The translations under genes were made by a program, and so were the position numbers. 64,000 nt of DNA from CAVTTH01 sp963737545 (GTDB lineage: Bacteria > Verrucomicrobiota > Verrucomicrobiia > Chthoniobacterales > UBA10450): contig CAVTTH010000003.1 in assembly GCA_963737545.1 (NCBI GenBank), positions 992,001 through 1,056,000 on the forward strand, read 5' to 3'. Shown here in pieces: positions 17,133 to 25,481 of the stretch (its first letter is position 1; each line of letters starts with the position of its first letter). The notes under the pieces were generated by a model, which worked only from the letters and a program-made list of their open reading frames with translations, did not search any database and was not told the DNA's origin.

Positions 17133-17771
17133 CTAATTCCCGGTCGTCTGTTCGGGCGGATTGATGAGGTTGAAAATGACCGCGGCCACCACGGCTGCGC
17201 CGAAATTCGCGGCGAGAAAGATCCAGATATTGCTCCAGCTCGAGAGGCCGAGGATGGAGATCCCGACCGCGATCGCGGGATTGAATACTCCACCGGAAAT
17301 GTCGCCGACGGCGAACGCGCCGGTCATTACCGTCATTCCAATCGCCAGACCATAGAAGGAATTGCCGGATGTTCCCTCGGCCGTGGCCGAGTTAAGCACC
17401 ACATAGACGAGCGCGAAGGTGAACAGAAATTCGGCCACCAGGGCCGGGCCGATCTTTGGGACCATCGGGGTCACGTCGACCCCGGCACGGAGAAACTTCA
17501 CAGTCGCGGCGGCGGCCGCTGCGGCGAGGAGTTGCGCCACAACATAAGGCACGGCGTCCGCTGCCTGGATTTTGCCGCGGATCAGGACTCCCAGCGTTAC
17601 CGCCGGATTATAGTGCCCGCCCGAGATGTGGCCTCCGGCGTAGACCATCACCATGAGCACTGCGCCGATGGCGAGCGGCGCAATGACGCCCGTACCCGCA
17701 CCGATCAAGGTGCAGCCGATCGTTACAATAAAAAAGAAAGTCCCGATGAATTCTGCGATGTATTTGTTCAT
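17133..17771 (-). CDS. Aquaporin / MIP family channel
   Basis: The 212-residue protein has six hydrophobic helices and both MIP pore loops, the NPA in 'HYNPAVTLG' and the NPA in 'VFNPAIAVG'. These make it a water or small neutral solute channel of the inner membrane. The length is near the short end of bacterial aquaporins (about 230). The selectivity-filter residues cannot be assigned with confidence by eye, so AqpZ versus glycerol facilitator is left open. A DosR-like box is 80 bp upstream. Confidence 0.92.
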   Translation of the reverse strand: MNKYIAEFIGTFFFIVTIGCTLIGAGTGVIAPLAIGAVLMVMVYAGGHISGGHYNPAVTLGVLIRGKIQAADAVPYVVAQLLAAAAAAATVKFLRAGVDVTPMVPKIGPALVAEFLFTFALVYVVLNSATAEGTSGNSFYGLAIGMTVMTGAFAVGDISGGVFNPAIAVGISILGLSSWSNIWIFLAANFGAAVVAAVIFNLINPPEQTTGN

Positions 17772-17850
17772 AGTTTAGAGGTGTTGAGATGAAGAAGCGT
17801 TTCCCGAGCTGTTATGAGGGAACAACTTTGGAAAGACAAGCGCCGACTGC

Positions 17851-17870
17851 CTATTGGACTTTGGTCCCAC
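17851..17870 (-). promoter_or_regulatory. DosR-like box upstream of aquaporin gene
   Basis: Plus-strand sequence CTATTGGACTTTGGTCCCAC, core GGACTTTGGTCC, 80 bp upstream of the aquaporin ATG and oriented as for the other minus-strand genes. Confidence 0.65.
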
Positions 17871-17908
17871 TGCTCGAACAATCCGTCCAGTCTGCCGGGA
17901 AGCGCGTT

Positions 17909-17972
17909 GTAGCGGCGGTCTGTGACCGCCGTAAATGCGGGAGAGCGTTGGGCGGTCACAGACCGCCGCTAC
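17909..17972. repeat. Double palindrome (REPIN/BIME-like) intergenic repeat
   Basis: A perfect 22-bp inverted repeat (17909-17930 and 17951-17972) surrounds a 20-bp spacer. Each arm is itself nearly palindromic (GGCGGTC-TGT-GACCGCC), so the unit can form either one long or two short hairpins. This is the architecture of REP doublets (REPINs). It lies between the aquaporin promoter and the 3' end of the DUF4239 gene. Confidence 0.75.
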
Positions 17973-18021
17973 AGTTCTCATTCGCCGCCACCTCGTGCAG
18001 GAGATCTATTTCCACACTATC

Positions 18022-18504
18022 CTAAGGGTTCGAGGACATACTCTGCCTTAGTTCCACCAGGTTTTGGTTCACGGAGTCGATGCGAATCATTCCGAGCAGT
18101 GGATATTCAATGTCGAGAATGACGTAGACCGAAATCGAAATCACGACGACGAAGCTAGTAATATGTGTCCAATGATGCGATTTGCCGCCGGCCATCGCAT
18201 AACCGGCGAGAAACGAGCCGCAGAGTGTGAGTAACGCGAGCATCAGAAAGATGATCGGCGGCGGGTGCATTTTCGTCGCCATCGTCTCGTCGTTGGCAAG
18301 ATCGATCATCTGGTTCAGCGCAGGCAGTACCAGCATGGCAGATTGCGGCTTATCTAATTGACTAACGGCCTCGACGGCGCGTTTCCAGATTTCGCCTTCC
18401 AGTTTGATAGATTCGCCGCGTTCGGCTCTTGCGGCGGCGAGGTCCGGCAGTTTGCGATACATTTCCAAATGCGAATCGAGATAACGGCGAAATAGGTCGC
18501 GCAA
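18022..18504 (-). pseudogene. DUF4239 protein, C-terminal part after a frameshift
   Basis: This frame encodes 'RDLFRRYLDSHLEMYRKLPD' onward and two membrane helices, closing with 'LDIEYPLLGMIRIDS', the family's C-terminal motif. It continues the protein begun at 18808 in another frame. Removing one A of the AA at 18503-18504 joins them as EAQPDV-RDLFRR, giving 261 residues, close to the intact 267-residue paralogue at 2154-2957. Confidence 0.7.
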
Positions 18505-18808
18505 CGTCCGGTTGAGCTTCTGAAGGCAGCAGATCCAGCCGCAGCCATGCTGTCCCGATCGCGTTGGCTTCGTCGACGATCAAATGACGGCGCTGGTCGA
18601 AGCGCAACATTGCTCCAGAAAAAGTGAAAGCAATGAGCAGTCCGAGTAGCCCAAAAATGGCGCCTTCTACGGCACCAAGGCCAGCATGGGTCTTCTCTCC
18701 GTACCGCGCGACCTGACGAAGACCGATGCGGCGTCCAATTTCCAAAAGGGCGAGAGCGCCGAGCAACAAACTCGCGGAAAACAACGGAGCGTAAAACTGT
18801 GGGTGCAT
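18362..18808 (-). pseudogene. DUF4239 protein, N-terminal part before a frameshift
   Basis: The first 100 or so residues carry two membrane segments and 'RRHLIVDEANAIGTAWLRLD', matching the N-terminal half of DUF4239 proteins. After about residue 103 (LLPSEAQPDV) the frame turns Arg-rich and is no longer coding; the true continuation is in the 18022-18504 frame. Confidence 0.7.
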
Positions 18809-18946
18809 CTGTTACGACCAGGCTATGCACACCGCGAAAGCAATGGTCAATAATGCGCAGGCCTTGCGCGAGAGTGCTGGCACGTTATGGAAGCGCCGCA
18901 TTCAACGAGGAAGAACTCAACTAGTCGCAGCGGGAGAAGGGCCTCT

Positions 18947-19954
18947 TTACTCTTCGCCCTCTTCGTCTTCTTGCCACTCGTCGTCGGTAGCGTGCCAGGT
19001 CTTGTCAGGATTGAAGCTATCCATCTCGCCAAAGATTTTCAGCGTATTGGCACCCAGATCCTTTTCGTAAACTACGCCGCTCGGACCCACCATAAAGCTT
19101 TTCACTCCTGTCACCCGATATTCGGCTGGCGCCGCCACCAGAGCGAAGCCGCCGATCATGGCTCCTTCAATCATGAAGTCCATTTCTCCCAGTGGCGCGG
19201 CAGGACCCTGCTTCTTCAGGACCTTGAAATAATAGCCATGAAACGGTTTCCCTTTTTCCGAGTAACCCTGCTCCAGTGCGCGGGCGACCGCCTCGCCGAC
19301 CGGTCCCGCCCAGGTTCCATCCGCGTTCTGCCAAGCCAGACCATCTTGTTTGCCAGCGGTGCTGATGATCTTCTGCGCGTACTGATTGACTTTCGAGTCG
19401 TCATGCTTGGTCTGGGAATATTCTTCCTGTGCTTCGATAAACCCGCGGCAGACGGCGATGGCATCCAGTTCATTTGTACCGACGCGTCGATTTAGAATTT
19501 CTTGACGACCGACCTTGGTATCGAACATCCATTTTCCCTTTTGCTTGACGAGTGGAATCGCCAGCGGGAAGTCGTCATTTCCAACCGTGATGATGCTGCG
19601 GCTTCGATTGGTGGAGTCTGCCCCGATCGACATCTTTTCCTTCGCCTTCGTGGCAAATGCGACGGCCCGGTTCTTGTCCTGCACAGGGTCGTCGGAAGAA
19701 ACGAGATCTTCGCTACCCGGACCCAGAATGGTCTCCAGTGCAGCCACATCATAAGCTTCGGCCGCCTGGACGAGACTGTCAGCGGCCTCTTTCGGTGTGT
19801 TGAACTCTTTTTGTTTTACGGCCGTTGTCGTTGCCGCGGAGGTCTCTTGTTTGGCTGGCTCAGCCGCGTTCAAAGCAACATGCAGACAGCACAGGACGAG
19901 AATCGCAGAACCGAGAATTTTCGAGACTACGATCGGTGTTAATTTTGATTTCAT
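18947..19954 (-). CDS. DUF2950 family exported protein
   Basis: ATG at 19954 (MKSKLTPIVV) precedes a signal peptide ending near ALNA|AEPA. The protein of about 335 residues shows the DUF2950 pattern: 'FNTPKEAADSLVQAAEAYD' near the start, 'GRQEILNRRVGTNELDAI' mid-protein, 'FHGYYFKVLKKQG', and the C-terminal 'KSFMVGPSGVVYEKDLG'. Function of the family is unknown. It lies 26 bp downstream of the DUF3300 gene; these two families are often adjacent, which supports one operon under the box at 21489. Confidence 0.82.
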   Translation of the reverse strand: MKSKLTPIVVSKILGSAILVLCCLHVALNAAEPAKQETSAATTTAVKQKEFNTPKEAADSLVQAAEAYDVAALETILGPGSEDLVSSDDPVQDKNRAVAFATKAKEKMSIGADSTNRSRSIITVGNDDFPLAIPLVKQKGKWMFDTKVGRQEILNRRVGTNELDAIAVCRGFIEAQEEYSQTKHDDSKVNQYAQKIISTAGKQDGLAWQNADGTWAGPVGEAVARALEQGYSEKGKPFHGYYFKVLKKQGPAAPLGEMDFMIEGAMIGGFALVAAPAEYRVTGVKSFMVGPSGVVYEKDLGANTLKIFGEMDSFNPDKTWHATDDEWQEDEEGEE

Positions 19955-19980
19955 TGTCGTTCCTTCCATCAATGAAGTGT

Positions 19981-21363
19981 TTACCTCCGGCGGCCTCCAC
20001 CGCCGCCACGTCCCCCGCCGCCGCGATGCCCGCCGCCACCACCGCGGGCAGCATGCCCGCCACCGCCCATGCTGTGGCCACCTCGGCTGCTACTGGCGCG
20101 GGCGGAGTGTCCACTGCCGCCGCCAAAGGCGCTGCCGCCGCCACCACGAGAGCCCGACGAGACATGTTGGTTTCCAACACGATTCGCACCGCCGCCGCCG
20201 CTCGGCCGAGTAGCTGGCCTGGCGCCAGCCCCACCGCCGCCAGGCCGAGTGCCGGCTCCACCGCCTCCGGGTCGCGCGCCAGCTCCGGCTCCCCCGCCGG
20301 GTCGAGTGCCGGCTCCAGCGCCACCGCCGGGTCGATTGCCCGCTCCGGCTCCGCCACCCGGGCGATTGGTAATCCCGGCGCCGCCAGCACCGGGTCGATT
20401 CGCTCCGCCTGGACGATTCCCGGCTCCGCCGTACTTGTTCGCAACGTTTCGGTTCGAGTAAGGAGCGTTGCCGCGATGTTGCGGGTTGTGCTGCCAGTTT
20501 CCACCCTGGCCACGGTTGACGTTTGTATTGCGGTTTACGTTCCGATTAAAATTATTGTTGTTGTTTATGTTGATATCGCCATTACCCCAGTTGCAATTAC
20601 CCCAGTTGTTTCCCCATGCGGCGCCCAAAACGATGCCGGTCCCAAACGCGAGTCCCATTCCCGGCAGATATCCCGGATAGGTGTACGGGTAGTAGGGATA
20701 GGCTGGCGGCCCGTAGACCACCGCCGGGTCATAAGACGGGACGTAAACAACATCCTGACTGGGTTGTTGGATAACGATGACGTCCTTGCCTTCCTCCGAC
20801 CTGGTCTCCACCACTTGTTGCTGGGTGGTCTTTAGATTTCCGGTGCCCTGCGCCTTGGCTCGCATGCGCTGGACGGCAGCCAGGACATCCTGTTGTTGAG
20901 CGAGAAAGGCGTTCCCGAGATCGGTCGTCCACGAGATGTTACCAGCCATCCGCTCAAGAGCGTCAGGAACACCCGCCATTGACTGCACGCTCGGATCCCA
21001 CGGTTGTTTTGCCACCGCGTCGGCCAGCTCCTTGCCTTTGAGGTTCTTGTTATTTTGCATCCACTGCTGGAGCTGAATGACCTCCAGCGGATAAGTAGAC
21101 GCTGCGAGTGTTTGCGCGAGCAGGGGGTCCGGATACAACGCGATCGGCGCGACCAGAGAATCCAATTGATCGTTAGGGATTTTCGGTGCCGGCGCCTCTT
21201 CCGCGGGTGCGGGCGTGGCCGTCATCACCTGCGATTGGGCCGCCGGCGCGGGTGCTTGTGCGACCGCGGCCGAGCCGGGTGAAAGCAGTGCAACAGACAC
21301 GAGGGCCATCGAACAACGGAATGATCGGCTGCCGAGGCCGGGTCGAGAGGCGATTGGTCTCAT
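19981..21363 (-). CDS. DUF3300 family exported protein with Gly-rich tail
   Basis: A signal peptide (ending AVA|QAP) and a Pro/Ala linker lead to the DUF3300 domain (about residues 65-240), with 'LVAPIALYPDPLLAQTLAAS', 'PWDPSVQSMAGVPDALERM' and 'VVYVPSYDPAVVYGP'. The C-terminal half is low complexity: an Asn-rich stretch (about 255-290) and then a long run of G-G-x-G-A repeats ending in Arg/Gly/His. It is probably envelope-associated; function is unknown. It is the first gene of an operon with DUF2950, with a DosR-like box 126 bp upstream. Confidence 0.85.
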   Translation of the reverse strand: MRPIASRPGLGSRSFRCSMALVSVALLSPGSAAVAQAPAPAAQSQVMTATPAPAEEAPAPKIPNDQLDSLVAPIALYPDPLLAQTLAASTYPLEVIQLQQWMQNNKNLKGKELADAVAKQPWDPSVQSMAGVPDALERMAGNISWTTDLGNAFLAQQQDVLAAVQRMRAKAQGTGNLKTTQQQVVETRSEEGKDVIVIQQPSQDVVYVPSYDPAVVYGPPAYPYYPYTYPGYLPGMGLAFGTGIVLGAAWGNNWGNCNWGNGDININNNNNFNRNVNRNTNVNRGQGGNWQHNPQHRGNAPYSNRNVANKYGGAGNRPGGANRPGAGGAGITNRPGGGAGAGNRPGGGAGAGTRPGGGAGAGARPGGGGAGTRPGGGGAGARPATRPSGGGGANRVGNQHVSSGSRGGGGSAFGGGSGHSARASSSRGGHSMGGGGHAARGGGGGHRGGGGRGGGGGRRR

Positions 21364-21488
21364 TTTTTATCCTCTGTTTTGGGTAATTGAAGCAACTGCA
21401 CGTTTATCTCGTGGCGAAATGCTGGCAAGCGAAAATCCCTCATCACCTTCAGATCGCTCCCAGTCTCTCACACGAAGTTGTCGCGCGA

Positions 21489-21508
21489 CTATGGGACTTT
21501 GGTCGTAC
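21489..21508 (-). promoter_or_regulatory. DosR-like box upstream of the DUF3300-DUF2950 operon
   Basis: Plus-strand sequence CTATGGGACTTTGGTCGTAC, 126 bp upstream of the DUF3300 ATG, in the common orientation. Confidence 0.62.
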
Positions 21509-21557
21509 GAGTTTTGTAGGATCACTACGCCTTTCTATTTGAACTGCACTCATCGGT

Positions 21558-21806
21558 CTACTGCCCTTTGGGGAAGGTGGCGTCTTTCCCCTCCCATAGT
21601 ATTTTCGCGGCGCTTTCAATTTCCGCGAGCGCTTCGGCGGAAAGCTCACCGTTTCTCTTTTCTTGGGGCAGCAGACCGAATATTTCGCGGATTCGGTTGT
21701 TGCGCTCTTCCTCGCTCAGACGTTTTCCATTCGACCCCGGTTGTTTCATCAGCTCTGCGACTTTCTCGCGGATTTGTTTCTCCGACTTGTCCTGTTCCAA
21801 TTTCAA
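21558..21806 (-). CDS. Small hypothetical protein, doubtful start
   Basis: An 82-residue frame opens with TTG at 21806 and encodes a charged, helical sequence ('RLSEEERNNRIREIFGLLPQ'). The frame continues upstream to a stop near 21874 without any ATG, and the RAYT element begins just beyond at 21889, so the true 5' end may have been lost or altered by that insertion. No family recognised. Confidence 0.35.
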   Translation of the reverse strand: MKLEQDKSEKQIREKVAELMKQPGSNGKRLSEEERNNRIREIFGLLPQEKRNGELSAEALAEIESAAKILWEGKDATFPKGQ

Positions 21807-21888
21807 CGTTCGCGATCGATCTGGAGTCGCTCCGCGCTGTGATCGCCTTTTCGAAGCTCGACGCTATCGCGCGATAAGAATAGGAATA

Positions 21889-23002
21889 GGGGTCAGTCAA
21901 CATATCTTGACAGAACAGGGTTTGACTGCATAATACGGGGATGGCTCGGGCGATTCGGATTCAATATGCCGGGGCCTTCTATCATGTGATGGCGCGGGGG
22001 AATCGGCGAGAGCGCATTTTCCGGGACGAGAACGACCGGCGCTTCTTTTGTGAAACCTTGGGCGAAGCGTGTGAACGGACCGGGTGGCGAGTCCACGCCT
22101 GGGTGTTAATGAGTAATCATTATCACTTCATGCTTCAAACACCGGAACCCAATCTGGTGGCGGGCATGCAGTGGCTGCAGAATACCTATACCCGGCGCTA
22201 CAACAGCCGGCATCGGCTCTGGGGACGGCTCTTCGGGGACCGATATAAAGCGGTTTTGAATGAAGGAGGTTCAGCGTACTATTATTGCTCGCTCATGGAT
22301 TACCTTCATCTCAACCCGGTGCGTGCTGGGCTGGTGCGGGTGGGAAAGGGTGAAAGCGTGCGGGATTATCCCTGGAGCAGTGTTGCGACCGGTTATGCGG
22401 TCGGAGCGAGTCAGCGCGCGCCGTGGCTGGCGGTGACAGAAGGCTTGGCGATGGCGCAGTGTGCCGACACGGCAGCGGGCCGACGGCGTTTTGTTGAACA
22501 CTTGGATCGACGAGCGTTGGAAGAAGGAGCGCGAAAGGCTGGGATAATTGCGCCGGAAGCGGATCGACGGCGGAGTCATTTACGCCACGGGTGGTATTGG
22601 GGGAGCCAGGCGTTTGCGGACGGGATTTTGAAGCTGGGGGAGAAAGCGCTGCGGAGGCGACGAAACCGGACATATCGGAGCGGGGCGGTTGCGAAAGCGC
22701 ACGATCAGAAAGAGGCGGAGCGACTCTTGCGCGAGGGGCTGGAGGCGGCGGGGCTAGAGGAAAAAGCGCTGGAAGACCTGCCCGGGTCGGACGTGCGGAA
22801 GGTGGCGCTGGCGGACTTACTCACGAGTCGGACGGTGGCACGACAAAGCTGGATTGCAGAGCGGCTGGCGATGCGCAGCGCGGCGAACGTGAGCCAGCAA
22901 GTGCGTCGACATCGAAAAACGAAACCGAAACTGCCAGCAAGATTGAAGACAATTTCAATCAGTAACATATCTTCAATCAGTCAAGATATGTTGACTGACC
23001 CC
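21889..23002. mobile_element. RAYT-type element bounded by perfect 23-bp inverted repeats
   Basis: The left end 21889-21911 (GGGGTCAGTCAACATATCTT followed by GAC) and the right end 22980-23002 are exact inverted copies. Each end can also fold on itself: AACATATCTT (22964-22973) pairs with AAGATATGTT (22983-22992) at the right, and CAGTCAA pairs with TTGACTG (21922-21928) at the left. Hairpin ends fit single-strand transposition by Y1 transposases. The Y1 transposase gene lies between them. A third copy of the 23-mer stands alone at 23944-23966. Confidence 0.8.
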
Positions 23003-23041
23003 CATTCTTCCAATTCTTCAATTCCGATTCGGCGGATGTGA
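21941..23041 (+). CDS. REP-associated tyrosine transposase (Y1, RAYT family)
   Basis: The 366-residue protein shows the HUH nuclease motif H60-Y-H62 (MSNHYHFML) and a catalytic Tyr candidate Y121 in 'YLHLNPVRAGLV', the family hallmark. RAYTs cut and rejoin single-stranded DNA at REP hairpins. It is longer than most family members (about 150-300) because of a basic C-terminal region. The reading frame runs through the right terminal repeat and stops 37 bp beyond it at 23039-23041, so the last dozen residues are encoded by flanking DNA. It appears intact. Confidence 0.85.
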   Translation: MARAIRIQYAGAFYHVMARGNRRERIFRDENDRRFFCETLGEACERTGWRVHAWVLMSNHYHFMLQTPEPNLVAGMQWLQNTYTRRYNSRHRLWGRLFGDRYKAVLNEGGSAYYYCSLMDYLHLNPVRAGLVRVGKGESVRDYPWSSVATGYAVGASQRAPWLAVTEGLAMAQCADTAAGRRRFVEHLDRRALEEGARKAGIIAPEADRRRSHLRHGWYWGSQAFADGILKLGEKALRRRRNRTYRSGAVAKAHDQKEAERLLREGLEAAGLEEKALEDLPGSDVRKVALADLLTSRTVARQSWIAERLAMRSAANVSQQVRRHRKTKPKLPARLKTISISNISSISQDMLTDPHSSNSSIPIRRM

Positions 23042-23210
23042 AAATGCGGATAAGGATATAGAGCTGGCTGCGTTGCCAGAACATTTGAACTTGCTGCCAA
23101 TGCGCAGATTTGTCTTGCAATTTTGGAGGGTATTTCTTGTAATAGCTTGAGAATTCCCCTGTCCCTAGCTTCATAGGAACGCCGAGTCGCACCATCCGAG
23201 AGGAAGGCCC

Positions 23211-23912
23211 ATGAAACTGAAAAACCCCCTGCAAGACTCAAATCAGCGCATCAGCAAAAACCGCGATACTTGGAGATCGGCGAACGCAGCACCAGGCTCC
23301 CATAAGCGAAAACTACCCCTCGTCCTTGCGCTCGCTGTTATGCTTCTCGCCGCCAATTCAGCCAAGGCAACCATCATTATAGACGCCAGCGAGGTCGGCG
23401 GTGGTGTTGTATTCACGCTTTCCGGAACCTTGGACCTCGCGTCACTTCAGCTCATTGAATCCGGAGTCATCGTTCCCGGTATTGACTCGATATCGGGCAG
23501 CGGCCTGTTCTTCGGGTCAGACCCCACCTCGCCTGTAAGCTATTACGGAGCAACATTCACTGGCCCATACCCTACGACCTTTGGCTCAGGTAACATCCAG
23601 TTTAGCCTGTCGAGCGGACCAGGTTCAATTTTCGGCTTCGGCCCCAGTCCCGGCGTCGCGTTTAATGTGGCCGACTCCTACATCTCCGGCACCACTCTTG
23701 CCAACAGTATGACTTTTCTAGGGACCTTTACCTCACTTGGCCTCTCGACGGGAACCTACGAGTGGAACTGGTCGAATGGTAGTGCCTCAGACTCACTCAT
23801 CTTGCAAATCGGCTCCGCCTCAGTTCCAGAAGCCGGTTCAACTCTAACCCTGTTGGTCATTGGCGGCGGCGGCTTGCTTGCTGTGCACAGATGGCGTGGT
23901 CTCGGCGTTTAA
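23211..23912 (+). CDS. Exported protein with VPxxGST-type C-terminal sorting signal
   Basis: A 233-residue protein with a basic N-terminus and hydrophobic signal (LPLVLALAVMLLAA, cut near AKA|TIII), a Gly/Ser-rich beta body, and a C-terminus of VPEAGSTLTLLVIGGGGLLA followed by a basic HRWR end. That triad (V-P-x-x-G-S-T, helix, basic tail) is the VPDSG/PEP-CTERM class recognised by exosortases. An exosortase gene is present at 43454 in this window. Passenger function is unknown. Confidence 0.75.
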   Translation: MKLKNPLQDSNQRISKNRDTWRSANAAPGSHKRKLPLVLALAVMLLAANSAKATIIIDASEVGGGVVFTLSGTLDLASLQLIESGVIVPGIDSISGSGLFFGSDPTSPVSYYGATFTGPYPTTFGSGNIQFSLSSGPGSIFGFGPSPGVAFNVADSYISGTTLANSMTFLGTFTSLGLSTGTYEWNWSNGSASDSLILQIGSASVPEAGSTLTLLVIGGGGLLAVHRWRGLGV

Positions 23913-23943
23913 CGGCACAGATAGAATATAGAGATAGAATATA

Positions 23944-23966
23944 GGGGTCAGTCAACATATCTTGAC
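23944..23966 (+). repeat. Solo copy of the RAYT terminal 23-mer
   Basis: Exact copy of the left end of the RAYT element, also preceded by ATA and followed by A. There is no second end nearby, so it is a solitary REP-like unit. It abuts a sulfatase 3' remnant. Confidence 0.8.
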
Positions 23967-23969
23967 ACA

Positions 23970-24041
23970 ATTGCAAGCAATCGCGGCCGCTTCTTCGTCG
24001 TCAGGCCGCGCTCGAGTCTGATGGCTGCGTGTCGATGGTCG
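23970..24041 (-). pseudogene. Remnant of a sulfatase gene 3' end
   Basis: The stretch containing GTCTGATGGCTGCGTGTCGA matches 26326-26410, the end of the 809-residue sulfatase gene, with a short internal deletion. In minus-strand sense it encodes TIDTQPSDSSAA, close to TIDTQPSDLSAA of the intact protein. Only this end piece survives, next to the solo REP-like unit. Confidence 0.65.
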
Positions 24042-24114
24042 ATTCGCAGTTGAATCCAGCCCGTAGTACAGTGCTGGACGCAGCCGGTATAACATCTGGC
24101 CCCGAACCCTGCAT

Positions 24115-25407
24115 ATGCGCGTGTTCACAAGGCGATTCGTCTTTCGGATCGGCGTCCTGCTTTTGATATTGTTCTGGGCGACAGCGCTTGGACCCGAACC
24201 CCCCGCGCGCATTTCCATTTCGCCCAGCGACCTGGTTCGCGCTGTCACAATTCAGCACCACTCGCTCATCGAATTGTGTCTGATCGACCACGTCGATCCG
24301 AACGGACACGATGCCGAGGGCCGGACGCCGTTGCTGATCGCGACGTCGCAGCAGGATTGGAAAACGGCGCAGCAGCTCATCGGTGCCGGTGCGCTGGTCG
24401 ATCTCGCAGACAAGAATGGTTTTACTCCCCTGATGGCCGCCGCCATGCGCGGCAATCTCGAAATTTTTCGGGAGTTGCTGGCCCGCTCCGCCAATCTTCG
24501 CGCGGAAGCCCGCTGCAAGGATGGCAACGATTTGCTGGGACTGGCGCTCGATGGCGGCAATTCGGAAATCGTCAGGTCTGTTCTGGAACGTTTGCCCACA
24601 ACGCGTGAATGGCGAACCAGCACCCGGCGCGCTCTGCAAGCAGCCCTAACGAAAGGGGACAAGGGCGAAATCCAGCTGCTCCTCGGCAAGCACTCCGCAC
24701 CTCCAACTCCCGAGGGGAAGAATGTGCCACTGCTCGCCTATGCCGTCGCCGGAAGCGACTCGTTCCTTTTTAGCACACTTTTGTCTTGTGGCGCCGATCC
24801 CAACACAGTTCTACCATCGCGCTGCGACAGGGATTTTCTGGCGCTGCTCCCGTCGAAAGGGTTCAGCAGTTACGTTGAAGCAGACAGGGGTTTGACGGTG
24901 CTGATGCTGGCAGCGGGCCTCGACCGGGAAGATTACCTGCGCGCTCTGCTTGCGGCAGGCGCCAGCCGGAACAAACTGACGAGGCGGGATAAAATGTCCG
25001 CGCTGGACATCGCGGCGGAGACTGGCCACTGGCGTTCCTCGCAAATTCTTCTCGGAGGCGGACCGTCGCCGGACCAATTGCGCATCGAAATTTCTCTCGC
25101 TTTGCAACGGGTTGCTCTCGTTAGGGACGGTGTGCCGGTATATCGCGCGCAATGTTCGACCGGGCGCCATGGTTATTCCACGCGGAGAGGGGACTTCGTA
25201 ATTACGAACAAGGAACGAAACCATCGTTCCACCATCTATCATGTGGAGATGCCTTATTTCATGCGCCTGAGCTGTCTCGACTTCGGAATGCATGCCGGGA
25301 TCGTACCGAACTACCCGGCTTCACACGGTTGCATCCGATTGCCCGAGGAAGCTGCGCGCAAATTCTTCTCCGAGATCCCAGTCGGGACGCTTGTGACAGT
25401 GCAATAA
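24115..25407 (+). CDS. Ankyrin-repeat protein fused to an L,D-transpeptidase (YkuD) domain
   Basis: A single N-terminal membrane or signal segment (residues 8-26) is followed by several ankyrin-type repeats (about 45-330), e.g. 'EGRTPLLIATSQQDWKTAQQL' split across two, 'NGFTPLMAAAMRGNLEIF' and 'GLTVLMLAAGLDREDYLRA'. The C-terminal domain (about 335-430) has the YkuD active site 'SHGCIRLP' with nucleophile C406 and an upstream 'MHAG' His. L,D-transpeptidases form 3-3 crosslinks in peptidoglycan or attach lipoproteins to it. The ankyrin array may recruit partners. The next gene is a small lipoprotein, an attractive but unproven substrate. Confidence 0.85.
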   Translation: MRVFTRRFVFRIGVLLLILFWATALGPEPPARISISPSDLVRAVTIQHHSLIELCLIDHVDPNGHDAEGRTPLLIATSQQDWKTAQQLIGAGALVDLADKNGFTPLMAAAMRGNLEIFRELLARSANLRAEARCKDGNDLLGLALDGGNSEIVRSVLERLPTTREWRTSTRRALQAALTKGDKGEIQLLLGKHSAPPTPEGKNVPLLAYAVAGSDSFLFSTLLSCGADPNTVLPSRCDRDFLALLPSKGFSSYVEADRGLTVLMLAAGLDREDYLRALLAAGASRNKLTRRDKMSALDIAAETGHWRSSQILLGGGPSPDQLRIEISLALQRVALVRDGVPVYRAQCSTGRHGYSTRRGDFVITNKERNHRSTIYHVEMPYFMRLSCLDFGMHAGIVPNYPASHGCIRLPEEAARKFFSEIPVGTLVTVQ

Positions 25408-25481
25408 CGAAAGATACTATTGACGCCAACGATCGACGCGCGCTTTACTGCAAATCGCAGCCAATCAACACGCAATGAACC

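Noticed and set aside
24001..24639. 212-codon minus-strand frame over the ankyrin gene
   Set aside because: Antisense to the ankyrin-transpeptidase; only its last dozen codons have meaning, as the sulfatase remnant.
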